From Lysobacteraceae bacterium (lineage in GTDB: Bacteria; Pseudomonadota; Gammaproteobacteria; Nevskiales; Nevskiaceae), in contig PNMW01000007.1 in assembly GCA_013823855.1 (NCBI GenBank), positions 1-64,000 on the forward strand: a stretch of DNA of 64,000 nucleotides, written 5' to 3'. Shown piece after piece: positions 1 through 9,311 of this stretch (its first letter is position 1; each line of letters starts with the position of its first letter). Under the pieces are notes generated by a model, which worked only from the letters and a program-made list of their open reading frames with translations, was not told where the DNA came from and searched no databases. A program made the translations under genes and the position numbers.

Positions 1-1
1 C

Positions 2-442
2 GCCTTGATCCGCGAAGGCCGCGCCCGTGGCGCCAATGTCACGCCTGTTCCGACCACCAGTGGCGGCGTCAAAGCACTGCTGGCGGCGCTGAAAGCCGGC
101 GAAATGGTCGGAATCCTTCCAGATCACGATCCTCCGGATCTATCCGGCACCCGCTTCGCGCCCCTGTTCGGCATCCAGGCCAACACCATGGATCTGGTCA
201 GCAAGCTGGCGGCGCGCAGTGGCGCCCCGGTGCTTTACGTGATCGCTGAAAGGCTGCCTTGGACACGCGGTTATCGCTTTCATGTCCTTGAAGCATCGCG
301 CGATATCGCACATGCCGACCTCGGTCCGGCCGCGCTGAACGCCGGTGTCGAATGCTGCGTCCGGATGCTTCCCGGTCAATACTGGTGGAGTTATCGCCGA
401 TTCCGCAGACGCCCGCCGGGAGAGCCTCCGTTCTACGATTGA
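2..442 (+). CDS. Lipid A biosynthesis acyltransferase (LpxL/HtrB family), C-terminal part
   Basis: The 5' end lies outside the window; about 146 codons remain and the frame is open to the left edge. The protein adds a secondary acyl chain to lipid A at the inner membrane. The visible part contains the GILPDHDP stretch, the counterpart of the family's conserved D-Q/H-D loop, and ends with the characteristic QYWWSYRRFRRRPPGE tail (family form: QY-W-YKRFK-RP-GE). The HX4D catalytic motif would be upstream and cannot be checked. A 130-nt gap separates it from the ABC operon, so co-transcription is uncertain. The family is clear; LpxL, LpxM and LpxP cannot be told apart. Confidence 0.85.
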   Translation, partial: ALIREGRARGANVTPVPTTSGGVKALLAALKAGEMVGILPDHDPPDLSGTRFAPLFGIQANTMDLVSKLAARSGAPVLYVIAERLPWTRGYRFHVLEASRDIAHADLGPAALNAGVECCVRMLPGQYWWSYRRFRRRPPGEPPFYD

Positions 443-571
443 GATACACGACGTCCCGATTGACCGCGCTCAGCAGCTAACAACCCGACATGCTCCATGA
501 TCTCCGACGCACCGCAGCCGTCGCTCGCGCTCTGACACCGTGAGCACGCTGCTGATCCAGCATCGACTTAC

Positions 572-1534
572 ATGACTCCGCCCACCCTGCTCGAAGCAGA
601 AAGCCTGTCCCGTCACTACGGGCCGAATCGCGCGGCTCACGATATCCACCTGCGTCTCCACAAGGGCGAGATTCTCGGATTGCTGGGACCGAACGGCGCC
701 GGCAAGTCGACGACGATGAAGATGCTGGCCGGGGTGCTCGCGCCGACCGAGGGACGCGTCACCATCAACGGCGTGTCGCTCGCGGATGAGCCCAAGATCG
801 CCAAGCGCAGCCTCGGTTACCTGCCGGAACAGCCGCCGGTGTATCCGGAACTGACGATCGACGAATATCTGAACTTCTGCGCCGATCTCCATGGTTTGAC
901 TCGACAACAGCGTCGCGGCGCGGTTGAACGGGCAATGACCGCTTGCGGCCTGCGTGATCTGTCGAAACGCCTGATCGGCAATCTGTCGAAGGGCTACCAG
1001 CAGCGCTGCGGAATCGCACAAGCCATCCTTCACCAGCCTGCGGTCGTGATTCTCGACGAGCCGACCGTCGGCCTCGACCCTATCCAGATCCTGGAGATCC
1101 GCAAGCTGATCCGCAGTATTGGCCGCGATCACAGCGTCATCCTATCGAGCCACATCCTTCCCGAAATCCAGGCAGTCTGCGAGCGCGTGATGATCATGCA
1201 CTGCGGTCGTGTCGTGTACGCCGAACGTCTCGCCGCCGCTGGCAGCGAAGATTTCCAGACCGTTCTCGTCGCGTTCACACGCCCGCCGGCGCCGAACCAG
1301 CTGGCCAGCATCGACGGCATCAGCAATGTCGATGCACTCGACGATCATCGCTTCCGCCTGAGCATCATCCGTCATCAGGATCCGCGCGCCGCAATTGCCG
1401 GCACCGCTGCGGCTCATGGCTGGGGATTGATCGAGCTTCGTGCCGAGGTCCGCACGCTGGAAGACATCTTCGTCGAACTCACCACTCGGGACACCACGGA
1501 CGCCGTGCCAATACCGATCAGGGCGGCCGCCTGA
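572..1534 (+). CDS. ABC transporter ATP-binding protein (GldA/NatA-like)
   Basis: Cytoplasmic ATPase of an ABC-2 type exporter, 320 aa. Walker A GPNGAGKST is at residues 39-47, the signature LSKGYQQR at 138-145, Walker B VVILDEP at 158-164 and the H-loop histidine near 194 (SSHIL). Residues after about 220 form the C-terminal extension typical of this class. It is the first gene of a four-gene unit; its stop overlaps the ATG of the permease by one base (TGATG). The order ATPase, permease, GldG-like protein, DUF4340 protein is the widespread 'Gld-type' cluster. In Bacteroidetes the GldAFG transporter is needed for gliding; here the substrate is unknown and gliding should not be assumed. Confidence 0.92.
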   Translation: MTPPTLLEAESLSRHYGPNRAAHDIHLRLHKGEILGLLGPNGAGKSTTMKMLAGVLAPTEGRVTINGVSLADEPKIAKRSLGYLPEQPPVYPELTIDEYLNFCADLHGLTRQQRRGAVERAMTACGLRDLSKRLIGNLSKGYQQRCGIAQAILHQPAVVILDEPTVGLDPIQILEIRKLIRSIGRDHSVILSSHILPEIQAVCERVMIMHCGRVVYAERLAAAGSEDFQTVLVAFTRPPAPNQLASIDGISNVDALDDHRFRLSIIRHQDPRAAIAGTAAAHGWGLIELRAEVRTLEDIFVELTTRDTTDAVPIPIRAAA

Positions 1535-2277
1535 TGTCGCTCGTCCTGCGCATTGCCCGCAATGAGGCGCGACGAATCTTCGTTACGCCGCTGGCCTGGA
1601 TCGTGCTCGCGGTGATGCAGAGCATCCTCGGCATCGTGTTCCTGCTGCTGCTCCTCGAGTACGCGCAAGATCCCAGCAGCCAGGACCGCTACACCGGCAT
1701 TGCCGACTACATCGGCAATGGCTTGTACGGTTTCGCCACCCTGGTACTGCTGCTGATCATGCCGATGCTGACCATGCGCAGCTTCGCCGAAGAACGGCGT
1801 GCCGGCAGTCTCAACCTGCTGCTGGCGGCACCGGCATCGCTGATCGAGATCGTGCTCGGCAAGTTTCTCGGGCTGACCGTGTTCATTGTTGCCGCCATTG
1901 CCCTGCTCGCCGCGATGCCGCTGATGCTGCTGGTCGGCACCGACCTCGATGTCGGCCGCATCGCAGCGGGCCTCCTCGGCCTGAGCTTGCTGATGATGGC
2001 CTTCGCGGCGGCGGGACTGTTCGTCTCGACCCTGACCCGGGAACCGACGATCGCCGCGATCGGCAGCTTCGGCCTGCTGCTGGCGTTCTGGCTGATGCAG
2101 GTGTTGAGCACGCAAGCCGGCCTGATCGGCGACATCCTCGGCTATCTGGCGCTGACCAGCCATTTCGAGAACCTGCGCCGCGGCATCTTCAGCTCGGCCG
2201 ACGTCGCCTATTACCTGCTGTTCACCGGCTTGTTCCTGTGGCTCGCTGTGCTGCGACTCGACGGCGACCGCGGTTGA
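1534..2277 (+). CDS. ABC-2 type permease (GldF-like)
   Basis: Membrane subunit of 247 aa. The first hydrophobic segment follows a short N-terminal stretch containing ARNEARRIFVTPLAWI, a common start in this permease group. Further segments are visible around residues 70, 100-130, 145-165, 175-200 and 225-240, giving about six helices. The motif RSFAEERRAGSLNLLLAAP near residues 80-98 is the conserved cytoplasmic 'EE+..GT/SL..LL..P' coupling element of ABC-2 permeases. It is translationally coupled to the ATPase and followed after 15 nt by the GldG-like gene. Confidence 0.9.
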   Translation: MSLVLRIARNEARRIFVTPLAWIVLAVMQSILGIVFLLLLLEYAQDPSSQDRYTGIADYIGNGLYGFATLVLLLIMPMLTMRSFAEERRAGSLNLLLAAPASLIEIVLGKFLGLTVFIVAAIALLAAMPLMLLVGTDLDVGRIAAGLLGLSLLMMAFAAAGLFVSTLTREPTIAAIGSFGLLLAFWLMQVLSTQAGLIGDILGYLALTSHFENLRRGIFSSADVAYYLLFTGLFLWLAVLRLDGDRG

Positions 2278-2292
2278 GGATCGGCTAGCCCC

Positions 2293-3663
2293 ATGTCCAG
2301 AACTTCAGGACGGCGTCTGCAGAGAATCCTCAATGTCGTGCTGATCGTCGTCGTCGTGCTGCTCGCGGCCCGCGTGTCGACATTGCACAAACGGGAGTAC
2401 GACTGGACCGCCGGCAACCGCAACACCCTCGGTGCTGGCAGCCGGCAGCAACTGGCCGAGATGCCCGACGAGATCCGCTTCCTGGTGTTCGATTACCCGG
2501 GTTCGGAGCTGCGACGGGAGATCGAGGCCTATGTCGGCCGTTACCAGCGGGCCAAGGCCAATGTGCGGCTGGAGTTCATCGACCCCGGTGCCGACCCGAT
2601 CCGCGCCCGCGACTACAGCATCAAGCGGCCAGGCGAGGCTGTTATCGAATACCAGGGGCGCCACGAATCGCTGACGCAGTTGTCCGAACCGGTGATCAGC
2701 GCCGTGCTGCAGCGGCTGGCCGACGCCGAGCAGCGCTACGTGCTGTTCCTGCAGGGGCATGGCGAACGCAGTCTGGACGTGCTGATCGACAAAACCCAGT
2801 ACGACTTGTCGCAGCTGAAGGAGGCGCTGACCGAGAAAGGCCTCAAGGTGCTGCCGCTGAATCTCGTCGCCACCCCGAAGATTCCCGAAAACGCCTCCGC
2901 GCTGGTCATCGCCACGCCGACCCAGACCATGGTCGACAGCGAAGTCGACCGGATTCGCGAGTACGTCGCCGCCGGCGGCAACCTGCTGTGGCTGGCCGAT
3001 CCGGACAGCCCGCCCGGGCTCGGAACGATTGCCCGCATGCTCGGCGTCCAGTGGCTTGACGGCACGGTGATCCTGGCCAGCTACGCCAAGGTCGGCGCCG
3101 GCAGCCCGGTGGAGTTCTTCGCCACCCGGTACCCCGCCAATCCGGTCGTTCCGACGTTCAAGAGCATCACCTCGTTCCCGCTTGCGCGCGCCATCCGCCA
3201 TGACCCGCCAACGGCTGGCGGCTGGACCTACCTGCCGATCGTCGAGACCGGCAGCGATGCCTGGCTGGAAACCGGCAGGCTCGACGACGGCGAAGTCGGC
3301 TTCGACGCCGCCAGCGGCGATCTCCCCGGACCGCTGACCATCGGCCTGGCAATGACCCGCGAGCTTGCGGCTGCCGACGGCAGGCCGAAGCGGGTGCAGC
3401 GTGTGGCGTTGTTCGGTGATGGCGACTTCCTGTCCGACCTGATGCTGCCGCGATACGGCAATCGGCAGTTCGCCACCGCACTGATCCAGTGGCTGTCGTC
3501 GCGCGACGCCCAGATCGATATCGAGGTGCCGAAAGCGCCGGACGTGTCGCTGGACCTGCCGCCGTGGGCGTTGTGGATCTATGGCGCCGGCTTCACCGCG
3601 ATCTTGCCGTTGCTCCTGTTCGGCATCGGCATCGGTCGCTGGCTGATCCGCCGTCGCCGGTAG
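2293..3663 (+). CDS. GldG-family ABC-type auxiliary protein
   Basis: 456 aa with one N-terminal membrane helix (about residues 10-28), a long periplasmic domain and a C-terminal helix (about 427-450) followed by a basic tail. The domain matches the GldG / 'ABC-type uncharacterized transport' family in layout: a DYTAGNRNTL-like start (here DWTAGNRNTLG), the segment VLFLQGHGERSL and the sugar-transferase-like ALVIATPTQTMVDSEVDRI. It probably forms the extracytoplasmic part of the transporter encoded by the two genes before it. The start is the ATG 15 nt after the permease stop. Substrate unknown. Confidence 0.85.
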   Translation: MSRTSGRRLQRILNVVLIVVVVLLAARVSTLHKREYDWTAGNRNTLGAGSRQQLAEMPDEIRFLVFDYPGSELRREIEAYVGRYQRAKANVRLEFIDPGADPIRARDYSIKRPGEAVIEYQGRHESLTQLSEPVISAVLQRLADAEQRYVLFLQGHGERSLDVLIDKTQYDLSQLKEALTEKGLKVLPLNLVATPKIPENASALVIATPTQTMVDSEVDRIREYVAAGGNLLWLADPDSPPGLGTIARMLGVQWLDGTVILASYAKVGAGSPVEFFATRYPANPVVPTFKSITSFPLARAIRHDPPTAGGWTYLPIVETGSDAWLETGRLDDGEVGFDAASGDLPGPLTIGLAMTRELAAADGRPKRVQRVALFGDGDFLSDLMLPRYGNRQFATALIQWLSSRDAQIDIEVPKAPDVSLDLPPWALWIYGAGFTAILPLLLFGIGIGRWLIRRRR

Positions 3664-3675
3664 CCGACTGACGCC

Positions 3676-4599
3676 ATGAACCTGTCGACGCTGAACCTGT
3701 CGCTGCTGGTCGTCGCCGCCAGCCTGTTTGCCGTGCTGGCCATCGACGACAACCGGGAGCAGGCCAGGATCGCAAAGGCCATCGAACGCCAGCCGCCGCT
3801 GACCGCCCTTGATCCCAACGCCGTTCGACGCATCCGGCTGAACAACCCGGGAAGCGCCGACATCGAGCTGGAAAAGACCGGCAGTGGCTGGCAGATGCTT
3901 GCCCCGGTGCGAATCGCCGCCGACCTGGTGCAGATCGCCGACCTGGTCGGCCTGGCCGCGCGCGAGACCCATGGCAGCCTTGACGCCGACGCCGTTCGAT
4001 TGACGGATCTCGGCCTCGATCCGCCGCGCAGCACGATCACCCTCGACGACACGGCCATCGCGATCGGCGAGATCGAACCGCTGAAACGCAGCCGCTATGT
4101 CAGGCTCGCCGGTGACAGCACGCCGGACCGCCGGGTCCGCCTGGTCGACGATTTCCCTGCCGAGCCCTTCGACGGCGATTTCACCGACCTGGTCAACAAG
4201 GCCCTGCTGCCATTCGATGCGGTGATCACCCGTCTCGAACTGCCGGGTGTCGAGCTGACGCGTGACCGCGCCGGCGGCGAGTGGCGCGCAAGACCCGCGT
4301 CCATCGGGGCGACGCCGGACGCCATCGAGCGGCTGGTCGATGCCTGGCATGAGGTCCGTGCCGCTGCCACCCTGCCGCCGCTGATCGAAGCCCGCCAGGG
4401 CGGCGGGGCCGATGCCGCGGTCGTGCTCGGCGACGGTCAGCGGATCGCTTACCGGATCGTCGACAAGGCCGGTGCGCGCTTCCTGCAACGGCTCGACGTG
4501 CCGGTCAGCTACCAGTTCGCGCCAGTCGATGCCGATCGCCTGCTGAAGCTGGCGGCGGCCGCGAGTCCCGAAGTCAGTACGCCGGCCTCGGCACCATGA
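3676..4599 (+). CDS. DUF4340 domain protein
   Basis: 307 aa with a single N-terminal membrane anchor (about residues 5-22) and a periplasmic region. The repeated pattern 'I-L..-G-W+ML-PV-I-AD--QI..L--L' (residues about 50-90) and IAIGEIEPLKRSRYVRL are typical of DUF4340 proteins, which almost always follow GldG-like genes. It starts 12 nt after the gldG-like stop and closes the operon. Its role is unknown; an accessory periplasmic subunit of the transporter is the simplest reading. Confidence 0.82.
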   Translation: MNLSTLNLSLLVVAASLFAVLAIDDNREQARIAKAIERQPPLTALDPNAVRRIRLNNPGSADIELEKTGSGWQMLAPVRIAADLVQIADLVGLAARETHGSLDADAVRLTDLGLDPPRSTITLDDTAIAIGEIEPLKRSRYVRLAGDSTPDRRVRLVDDFPAEPFDGDFTDLVNKALLPFDAVITRLELPGVELTRDRAGGEWRARPASIGATPDAIERLVDAWHEVRAAATLPPLIEARQGGGADAAVVLGDGQRIAYRIVDKAGARFLQRLDVPVSYQFAPVDADRLLKLAAAASPEVSTPASAP

Positions 4600-4644
4600 T
4601 CGGCCCCGCGACGATCGCGCGCCGCGACCTGACGCTCCGCACCC

Positions 4645-5463
4645 ATGCCTGAACTGCCCGAAGTCGAAACTGTCCGCCGCGGCGTCGAACCGCACGTGCT
4701 GGGGCGCCGCATCGTCGGAGTGACGGTCCGTGATGCCCGGCTGCGCTGGCCGGTGCCGCCGGAATTCGCCGCCTTCGCGCACGGCCAGCGGATCGATGCG
4801 GTCAGCCGGCGCGGCAAGTACCTGATCTTCGCGCTGGCCGGTGGTGACCGGATCATCATCCACCTCGGCATGACCGGCCGGGTGCTGGTGCTCGACGCCG
4901 GCCATCCGGTCATCAAGCACGATCACGTCGATCTGCGGCTCGATGATGGTCGCCTGCTGCGCTATCACGACCCGCGCCGCTTCGGTGCCGTGCTTCCCTG
5001 GCCGAAGGCCGACGCGGGCCATGTGCTGATCGACGCGCTCGGCCCGGAACCGCTGTCAGACGCATTCTGCGGCGATTACCTGTACCAGCGCTCGCGGAAC
5101 AAGAGGGTCGCGGTGAAGAGCTTCATCATGGACGGCCAGGTGGTGGTCGGTGCCGGCAACATCTACGCCGCCGAATCGCTGTTCCGCGCCGGCATCCGGC
5201 CGACGCGCGCCGCCGGACGGGTCAGCCGCACCGAGTACATCCGGCTCGCCGATGCGATCCGAGCCGTGCTGACGGAAGCCATCACCCAGGGCGGCACCAC
5301 CTTGCGCGACTTCGCCGGCGCCGACGGCGCCTCCGGCTACTTCCAGCAGGATCTGTACGTCTACGGCCGCGAAGGCCTGCCGTGCCGCGTTTGCGGCGCC
5401 GGGATCAAGGGCCGGCGGCTGGGCAACCGGGCGAGTTGCTGGTGTCCCGGCTGTCAGCGCTGA
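4645..5463 (+). CDS. mutM: Formamidopyrimidine-DNA glycosylase (Fpg/MutM)
   Basis: 272-aa base-excision repair enzyme that removes 8-oxoguanine and formamidopyrimidines and nicks the abasic site. The N-terminus MPELPEVETVRRG supplies the catalytic Pro2 and Glu3; Lys58 (RRGKYL) is the conserved third active-site residue. The H2TH region contains VVGAGNIYAAESLFRAGI. The C-terminal zinc finger is intact, with cysteines at about 247, 250, 267 and 270. Full family length. It sits 45 nt after the DUF4340 gene and converges with the alginate lyase gene. Confidence 0.98.
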   Translation: MPELPEVETVRRGVEPHVLGRRIVGVTVRDARLRWPVPPEFAAFAHGQRIDAVSRRGKYLIFALAGGDRIIIHLGMTGRVLVLDAGHPVIKHDHVDLRLDDGRLLRYHDPRRFGAVLPWPKADAGHVLIDALGPEPLSDAFCGDYLYQRSRNKRVAVKSFIMDGQVVVGAGNIYAAESLFRAGIRPTRAAGRVSRTEYIRLADAIRAVLTEAITQGGTTLRDFAGADGASGYFQQDLYVYGREGLPCRVCGAGIKGRRLGNRASCWCPGCQR

Positions 5464-5512
5464 ATGCTGGCCGCGGATGCGGCGCCGACCGCCGAAACGG
5501 TCACAACCGCTA

Positions 5513-6760
5513 CTACTGGTGGGATACCTCGATACTCGAATACAGCACTTCCGCCGCGCCTTTCGCCGTCTGGGTGTCGTTGCCGAGATAGCTGCCGGCC
5601 TTGAAGAAGAACTCAGCGCCCTTCCAGGCCTTGGACATGTCGCGAACGTCCAGCACCTTGCCGTTGACCAAGGTGGTGACAGTTCCATTGACCAGACGAA
5701 TCTCATACGAGAACTTCTCGCCGATCCGCATAGCCACCTTTACCGGCGAGTTCTGGGACGAGCCCGCCACCGGCTTGGTGTTGTAGTTGGACATGACTTC
5801 AGTGGTGCCGTTGGCCAAGCGCTGAAAGAAAACCTTGATCGGCGGCGCGTGCCCGACGCTATGCAGCTGACCGACGATTACGAGCGTTCTGGTGCCAGTT
5901 TTGAGCGGCGACTGAATCGAGGTCACCGCCAGGGTTCCCTTTTGAATGTGCGTCCCGGTGAGCCCCCAGTTAACCCGGTTCTGACCGACGCTCATCTGCT
6001 CGCGCATTTCGGTTCGAGTGAACGAGGTTCCCTCGGTGGTTCCGCCGCCATTGACCGGCGTCCAGAACACGGTCTCCCCACCTGCGGCCACGTAACCGGC
6101 CTTCGTCACTTGTCCGCTGGAAGCCTGGTACCAGTACTTCGAGGAGTAGTGGTCCAGATCTGCCGCCTCGATCTCATCCGCACCCGGCTTGCCGTCCTCG
6201 TCGACGGGCAGCGTCAGCTTGCCGTACTGCGACCAACGGATGCCGGCAGTTCCCGGGACCGCTTCGGGGGGGGGAATCGGCGTGACCGGTGCCGGCTCAG
6301 GCTCGGGCGTCACTTCCGGGGCAGGTTCCGGTTCCGGCGCGGGCTCCGGTTCCGGTTCCGGTGCCACCACAGCAAGGTCTTCGCGGGTGATGACCCGGAA
6401 CACGCGGTTCGGCTGACCTTCGATGCTCAGGGTCTGAGCAATGTCCGTGCTGTAGGCCTGGGCTGCGGTCACCTGCAGCGTGACCCTGTCGCCGTTGGCA
6501 ACCGTGCCCGGAGCGGAAGTGAATGCGCCGTTGTTGATGCGGTAGCTGCCGACATCGACCGAGATTCTCGACGGGATGATGCGACCCGGACCGGAGCCTG
6601 CGGCGACGGCGCGCGTGCCGCTGGTCTGCAAGCTGCCTGGATCAACCCCTGCGATGCACTGGACATCGGTGGTGCTGCAGCTAGGCAGGGATGCCTCGGC
6701 GGTGCCGGTGGCGATGAGCACAGCGACTGTTGCGAAGCGGATCGCGTTGAAACCCAACAT
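5513..6760 (-). CDS. Secreted alginate lyase (polysaccharide lyase family 7)
   Basis: 415 aa. A signal peptide (about residues 1-23, ending near TAEAS) is followed by an N-terminal domain, a low-complexity Pro-Glu/Pro-Ala linker at about 128-160 and a C-terminal PL7 jelly-roll lyase domain. The three PL7 hallmark strands are present: RTEMRE (usual R-E-R), GQLHS (usual QIH) and FFKAGSYLGN (usual YFKAG-YNQ). The enzyme would cleave alginate by beta-elimination outside the cell. The N-terminal domain has a Cys-containing start (LPSCSTTDVQC) and may bind carbohydrate, but I do not recognise it. The gene stands alone, converging with mutM, with an 800-nt noncoding region upstream. Confidence 0.85.
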   Translation of the reverse strand: MLGFNAIRFATVAVLIATGTAEASLPSCSTTDVQCIAGVDPGSLQTSGTRAVAAGSGPGRIIPSRISVDVGSYRINNGAFTSAPGTVANGDRVTLQVTAAQAYSTDIAQTLSIEGQPNRVFRVITREDLAVVAPEPEPEPAPEPEPAPEVTPEPEPAPVTPIPPPEAVPGTAGIRWSQYGKLTLPVDEDGKPGADEIEAADLDHYSSKYWYQASSGQVTKAGYVAAGGETVFWTPVNGGGTTEGTSFTRTEMREQMSVGQNRVNWGLTGTHIQKGTLAVTSIQSPLKTGTRTLVIVGQLHSVGHAPPIKVFFQRLANGTTEVMSNYNTKPVAGSSQNSPVKVAMRIGEKFSYEIRLVNGTVTTLVNGKVLDVRDMSKAWKGAEFFFKAGSYLGNDTQTAKGAAEVLYSSIEVSHQ

Positions 6761-7566
6761 ATTGTTCCCCGAGGGCAGCTATGAAATAGACAGCTTTGGA
6801 ATTAACGGCATTCCCCTTGAGGGATCATGCAATCGGCCTGTCACACAAGGGTTTTCCCCAGCGCACGACGGCCTTCTTCCGGGCTGCTCATGACGTGGGT
6901 CCTGCAAATTTCAGTTATCACAACCTTTTACAACGATCTTTTGAAGTGCTGCCAGACGGCACGTTATACGAAAGCGACCAAAAGTAAAAACAAACTACTT
7001 GATAATAAAAGCGTCACGAAGCGACCGAAAGCTTGTCCATGTCGGTACAGGCCGGCTTTTCTGCCCGAAATGCGTCAAATTCAGCATCGGCGACTTGGCA
7101 GATTAGGAGGCTTCACGGCAGAACCGCCCAAGCAAAAATCATACCTGGCAAGTGGTTGTTTTTATTTAGCGTGATCATCCGCATCGCGCAAGAACTGATT
7201 CAAGTTCCGCAAGAAATTGATCTGAAAGGTATATTTCGATTCTTGCAGTCGCACTTGAAGAACGGGTCCGGTGATGGTCGGGTCATTCCCGAACGCTCCC
7301 GAGCAGCACGAAGCCGCGTGACGACAGCATCAGGATCCGGCGACGGCGGCCTGGCCGCCATCCGAAATCCGACAAGATTGCGGTTGACTCGCCTCAGGTC
7401 GGATCGTCGCTGCGCGCCCTTTTCAATCGCGACCCAAATGGCTGACATCCGTCGGCCATGGCGTCAGCCAGCCGTCACCGTCTAGTCTGTCGATCAATGC
7501 CGACGCTTCGATGTTTGCCTAGCCGGATCATCGGGCAGCACCCGCCGCACCCTCCAGGAGAACCCA
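6761..7566. other. Noncoding region of about 800 nt with an AT-rich core
   Basis: No supported gene lies between the lyase start and the reductase start. The stretch from about 6900 to 7030 is clearly richer in A and T than its surroundings (runs of aaaagtaaaaac and gataataaaag), and 7150-7260 is also low in GC. Short open frames here have no recognisable protein features. The region must hold the divergent promoters of the two flanking genes; it could also be old mobile DNA. I see no inverted repeats or transposase remnant. Confidence 0.5.
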
Positions 7567-8919
7567 GTGCCGACGTCGCCACTTTCCGATTCCCTCGTGC
7601 TCCCCTGCGGCGCCGTGCTGCCCAATCGTCTGTGCAAGAGCGCGATGACCGAAGGCGTGGCTGATGAGCTGCTGCGGCCGACCTCGCGTCACGAGGTGCT
7701 GTACCGGCAGTGGTCGGAAGGCGGCTGCGGCCTCTTGATCACCGGCAACGTCCAGATCGATCGCCGGGTGCTGGAACGGCCGGGCAATGTCGCGATCGAT
7801 CCGGCGCCGGCCGATGCCGAGATGATGCGTCGGCTCAAGGCCTGGGCTAAGGCCGGCACGGTCGCCGGCAATCACCTGTGGATGCAGATCAGCCATGCCG
7901 GCCGGCAATCACCGATGTACGTGACGATGGAACCGCTGGCGCCGAGCGCCGTGCAGCTCAAGCTGCTGGCGAACTACGCGACCCCCCGGGCGTTGCGCGA
8001 GGACGAGATCCTCGACTTCATACAGCGCTATGCCCGCGTCGCCGCCACCGCGCGCGAGGCCGGCTTCACCGGCGTGCAGATCCACGGCGCGCATGGCTAT
8101 CTGCTGTCGTCGTTCCTGTCCGGCGTCACCAACCTGCGCACTGACGACTGGGGCGGCAGCCTGGAAAACCGGGCGCGGATGCTGCTGGAAACGATCAAGG
8201 CGACGCGCAAGGCGGTCGGCGCCGATTTCCCGATCTCGGTGAAGCTGAACTCGGCGGATTTCCAGAAGGGCGGCTTCACCAACGAGGAATGCCTGCAGGT
8301 CGTCGAGTGGCTGAATGCCGCCGGCATCGACCTGCTGGAAGTCTCCGGCGGCAGCTACGAGCAGCCGCGCCTGCTCGGCTACGAGGGCAAGGCCAAGGAT
8401 GTTGCCGGCTATCGCGGCCCGGATCAGGCGGAAGCCCCGAAGCAATTGGAAAGCACCAGGAAGCGCGAGGCCTATTTCCTCGAATACGCGACCGCGATAC
8501 GCAAGGTCGCCAAGATGCCGATGCTGGTGACCGGTGGTTTTCGGACCCGCGAGGGCATGGACGAAGCACTGAAAAGTGGCGACTGCGACGTCGTCGGCCT
8601 CGGCCGTCCGCTATGCGGCGAAACCGATCTCGCCAAGCGTCTGCTCGATGGTTCGATCCGCGAGCTGCCGCGCTACGAAAAAAACATGCGCTTAGGGCCC
8701 GGCATCCTTGCGCCGACCACCAAGGTGCACCTGTTTCGCCTGATCAATGTCTTCGGTCAGCAGGGCTGGTACTACCTGCAGGTGATGCGTCTCGCCGACG
8801 GCCTGAAACCGAACTTCAAGCTCGGCGTGTTCGGTGCCTTCACCGGTTACCTGTTCGACGAGTACCGGAAGGCCTGGCGCATGCACCGCGCCAGGCGTGC
8901 AGCGCTCAAAGGAGCGTGA
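7567..8919 (+). CDS. NADH:flavin oxidoreductase, old yellow enzyme family
   Basis: 450 aa. FMN-binding TIM barrel of the OYE family: NRLCKSAMTEG near residues 19-29 (the N-terminal phosphate-binding strand), WMQISHAGRQS at about 103-113, GVQIHGAHGYLLSSFLS at about 173-190 (conserved HGAHGYLL), NLRTDDWGGSLENRARM and a C-terminal VTGGFRTREGM plus VGLGRPLCGE. It likely reduces activated C=C bonds with NAD(P)H. Residues after about 380 extend beyond the barrel and do not form a second FAD/NAD domain, so it is the short type. The start is GTG, chosen for the AGGAG at 7556-7560. The DUF962 gene follows 4 nt later. Confidence 0.93.
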   Translation: MPTSPLSDSLVLPCGAVLPNRLCKSAMTEGVADELLRPTSRHEVLYRQWSEGGCGLLITGNVQIDRRVLERPGNVAIDPAPADAEMMRRLKAWAKAGTVAGNHLWMQISHAGRQSPMYVTMEPLAPSAVQLKLLANYATPRALREDEILDFIQRYARVAATAREAGFTGVQIHGAHGYLLSSFLSGVTNLRTDDWGGSLENRARMLLETIKATRKAVGADFPISVKLNSADFQKGGFTNEECLQVVEWLNAAGIDLLEVSGGSYEQPRLLGYEGKAKDVAGYRGPDQAEAPKQLESTRKREAYFLEYATAIRKVAKMPMLVTGGFRTREGMDEALKSGDCDVVGLGRPLCGETDLAKRLLDGSIRELPRYEKNMRLGPGILAPTTKVHLFRLINVFGQQGWYYLQVMRLADGLKPNFKLGVFGAFTGYLFDEYRKAWRMHRARRAALKGA

Positions 8920-8923
8920 CGCG

Positions 8924-9247
8924 ATGGGCAAGACCGACGCCGCGAGTCCGCCGACGGCCAGCTTCCGCGAGTTCTATCCGTTCTATCTGGGCGAGCACGC
9001 GAACCGGACCTGTCGGCGGCTGCATTTCATCGGCACCAGTCTGGTGATCGCGACGGCGGTCTACGCGCTGCTCACCGGCCGCTACACCGCGCTGTGGTTC
9101 ATGCCGCTGTTCGGTTACGGCTTTGCCTGGGTCGCGCATTTTTTCATCGAGAAGAACCGGCCGGCGACCTTCAAGGCGCCGTTCTACAGCCTCGCCGGCG
9201 ACTTCGTGATGTTCAAGGACATGCTGACCGGGCGAATTCCGTTCTGA
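8924..9247 (+). CDS. DUF962 (Mpo1-like) membrane protein
   Basis: 107 aa. The motif [25 protein letters not shown] near the N-terminus and [22 protein letters not shown] match the DUF962 / yeast Mpo1-like family; the H-x-N-x2-C/R-x3-H pattern and HFFIEKN-PATF are its signatures. Two hydrophobic segments lie between residues 33 and 67. Mpo1 is a dioxygenase of alpha-oxidation of 2-hydroxy fatty acids; function in bacteria is inferred only. The start is the ATG after a GGAG at 8911-8914, directly behind the OYE gene, so the two are probably co-transcribed. Confidence 0.85.
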   Translation: MGKTDAASPPTASFREFYPFYLGEHANRTCRRLHFIGTSLVIATAVYALLTGRYTALWFMPLFGYGFAWVAHFFIEKNRPATFKAPFYSLAGDFVMFKDMLTGRIPF

Positions 9248-9311
9248 ACCGGTGCGAATGCGGGGCGTAGAATTCGCGCCGCGCACGCGCGCAGTTCGTT
9301 CGGGTGGTCTC

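Noticed and set aside
2305..5022. A 905-codon open frame on the minus strand across the GldG-like, DUF4340 and mutM genes.
   Set aside because: Antisense frame kept open by high GC; the plus-strand proteins have clear family motifs and the antisense product has none.
6761..7566. Small open frames in the AT-rich gap, considered as short genes.
   Set aside because: No ribosome site with a plausible product and no recognisable sequence; left as noncoding.
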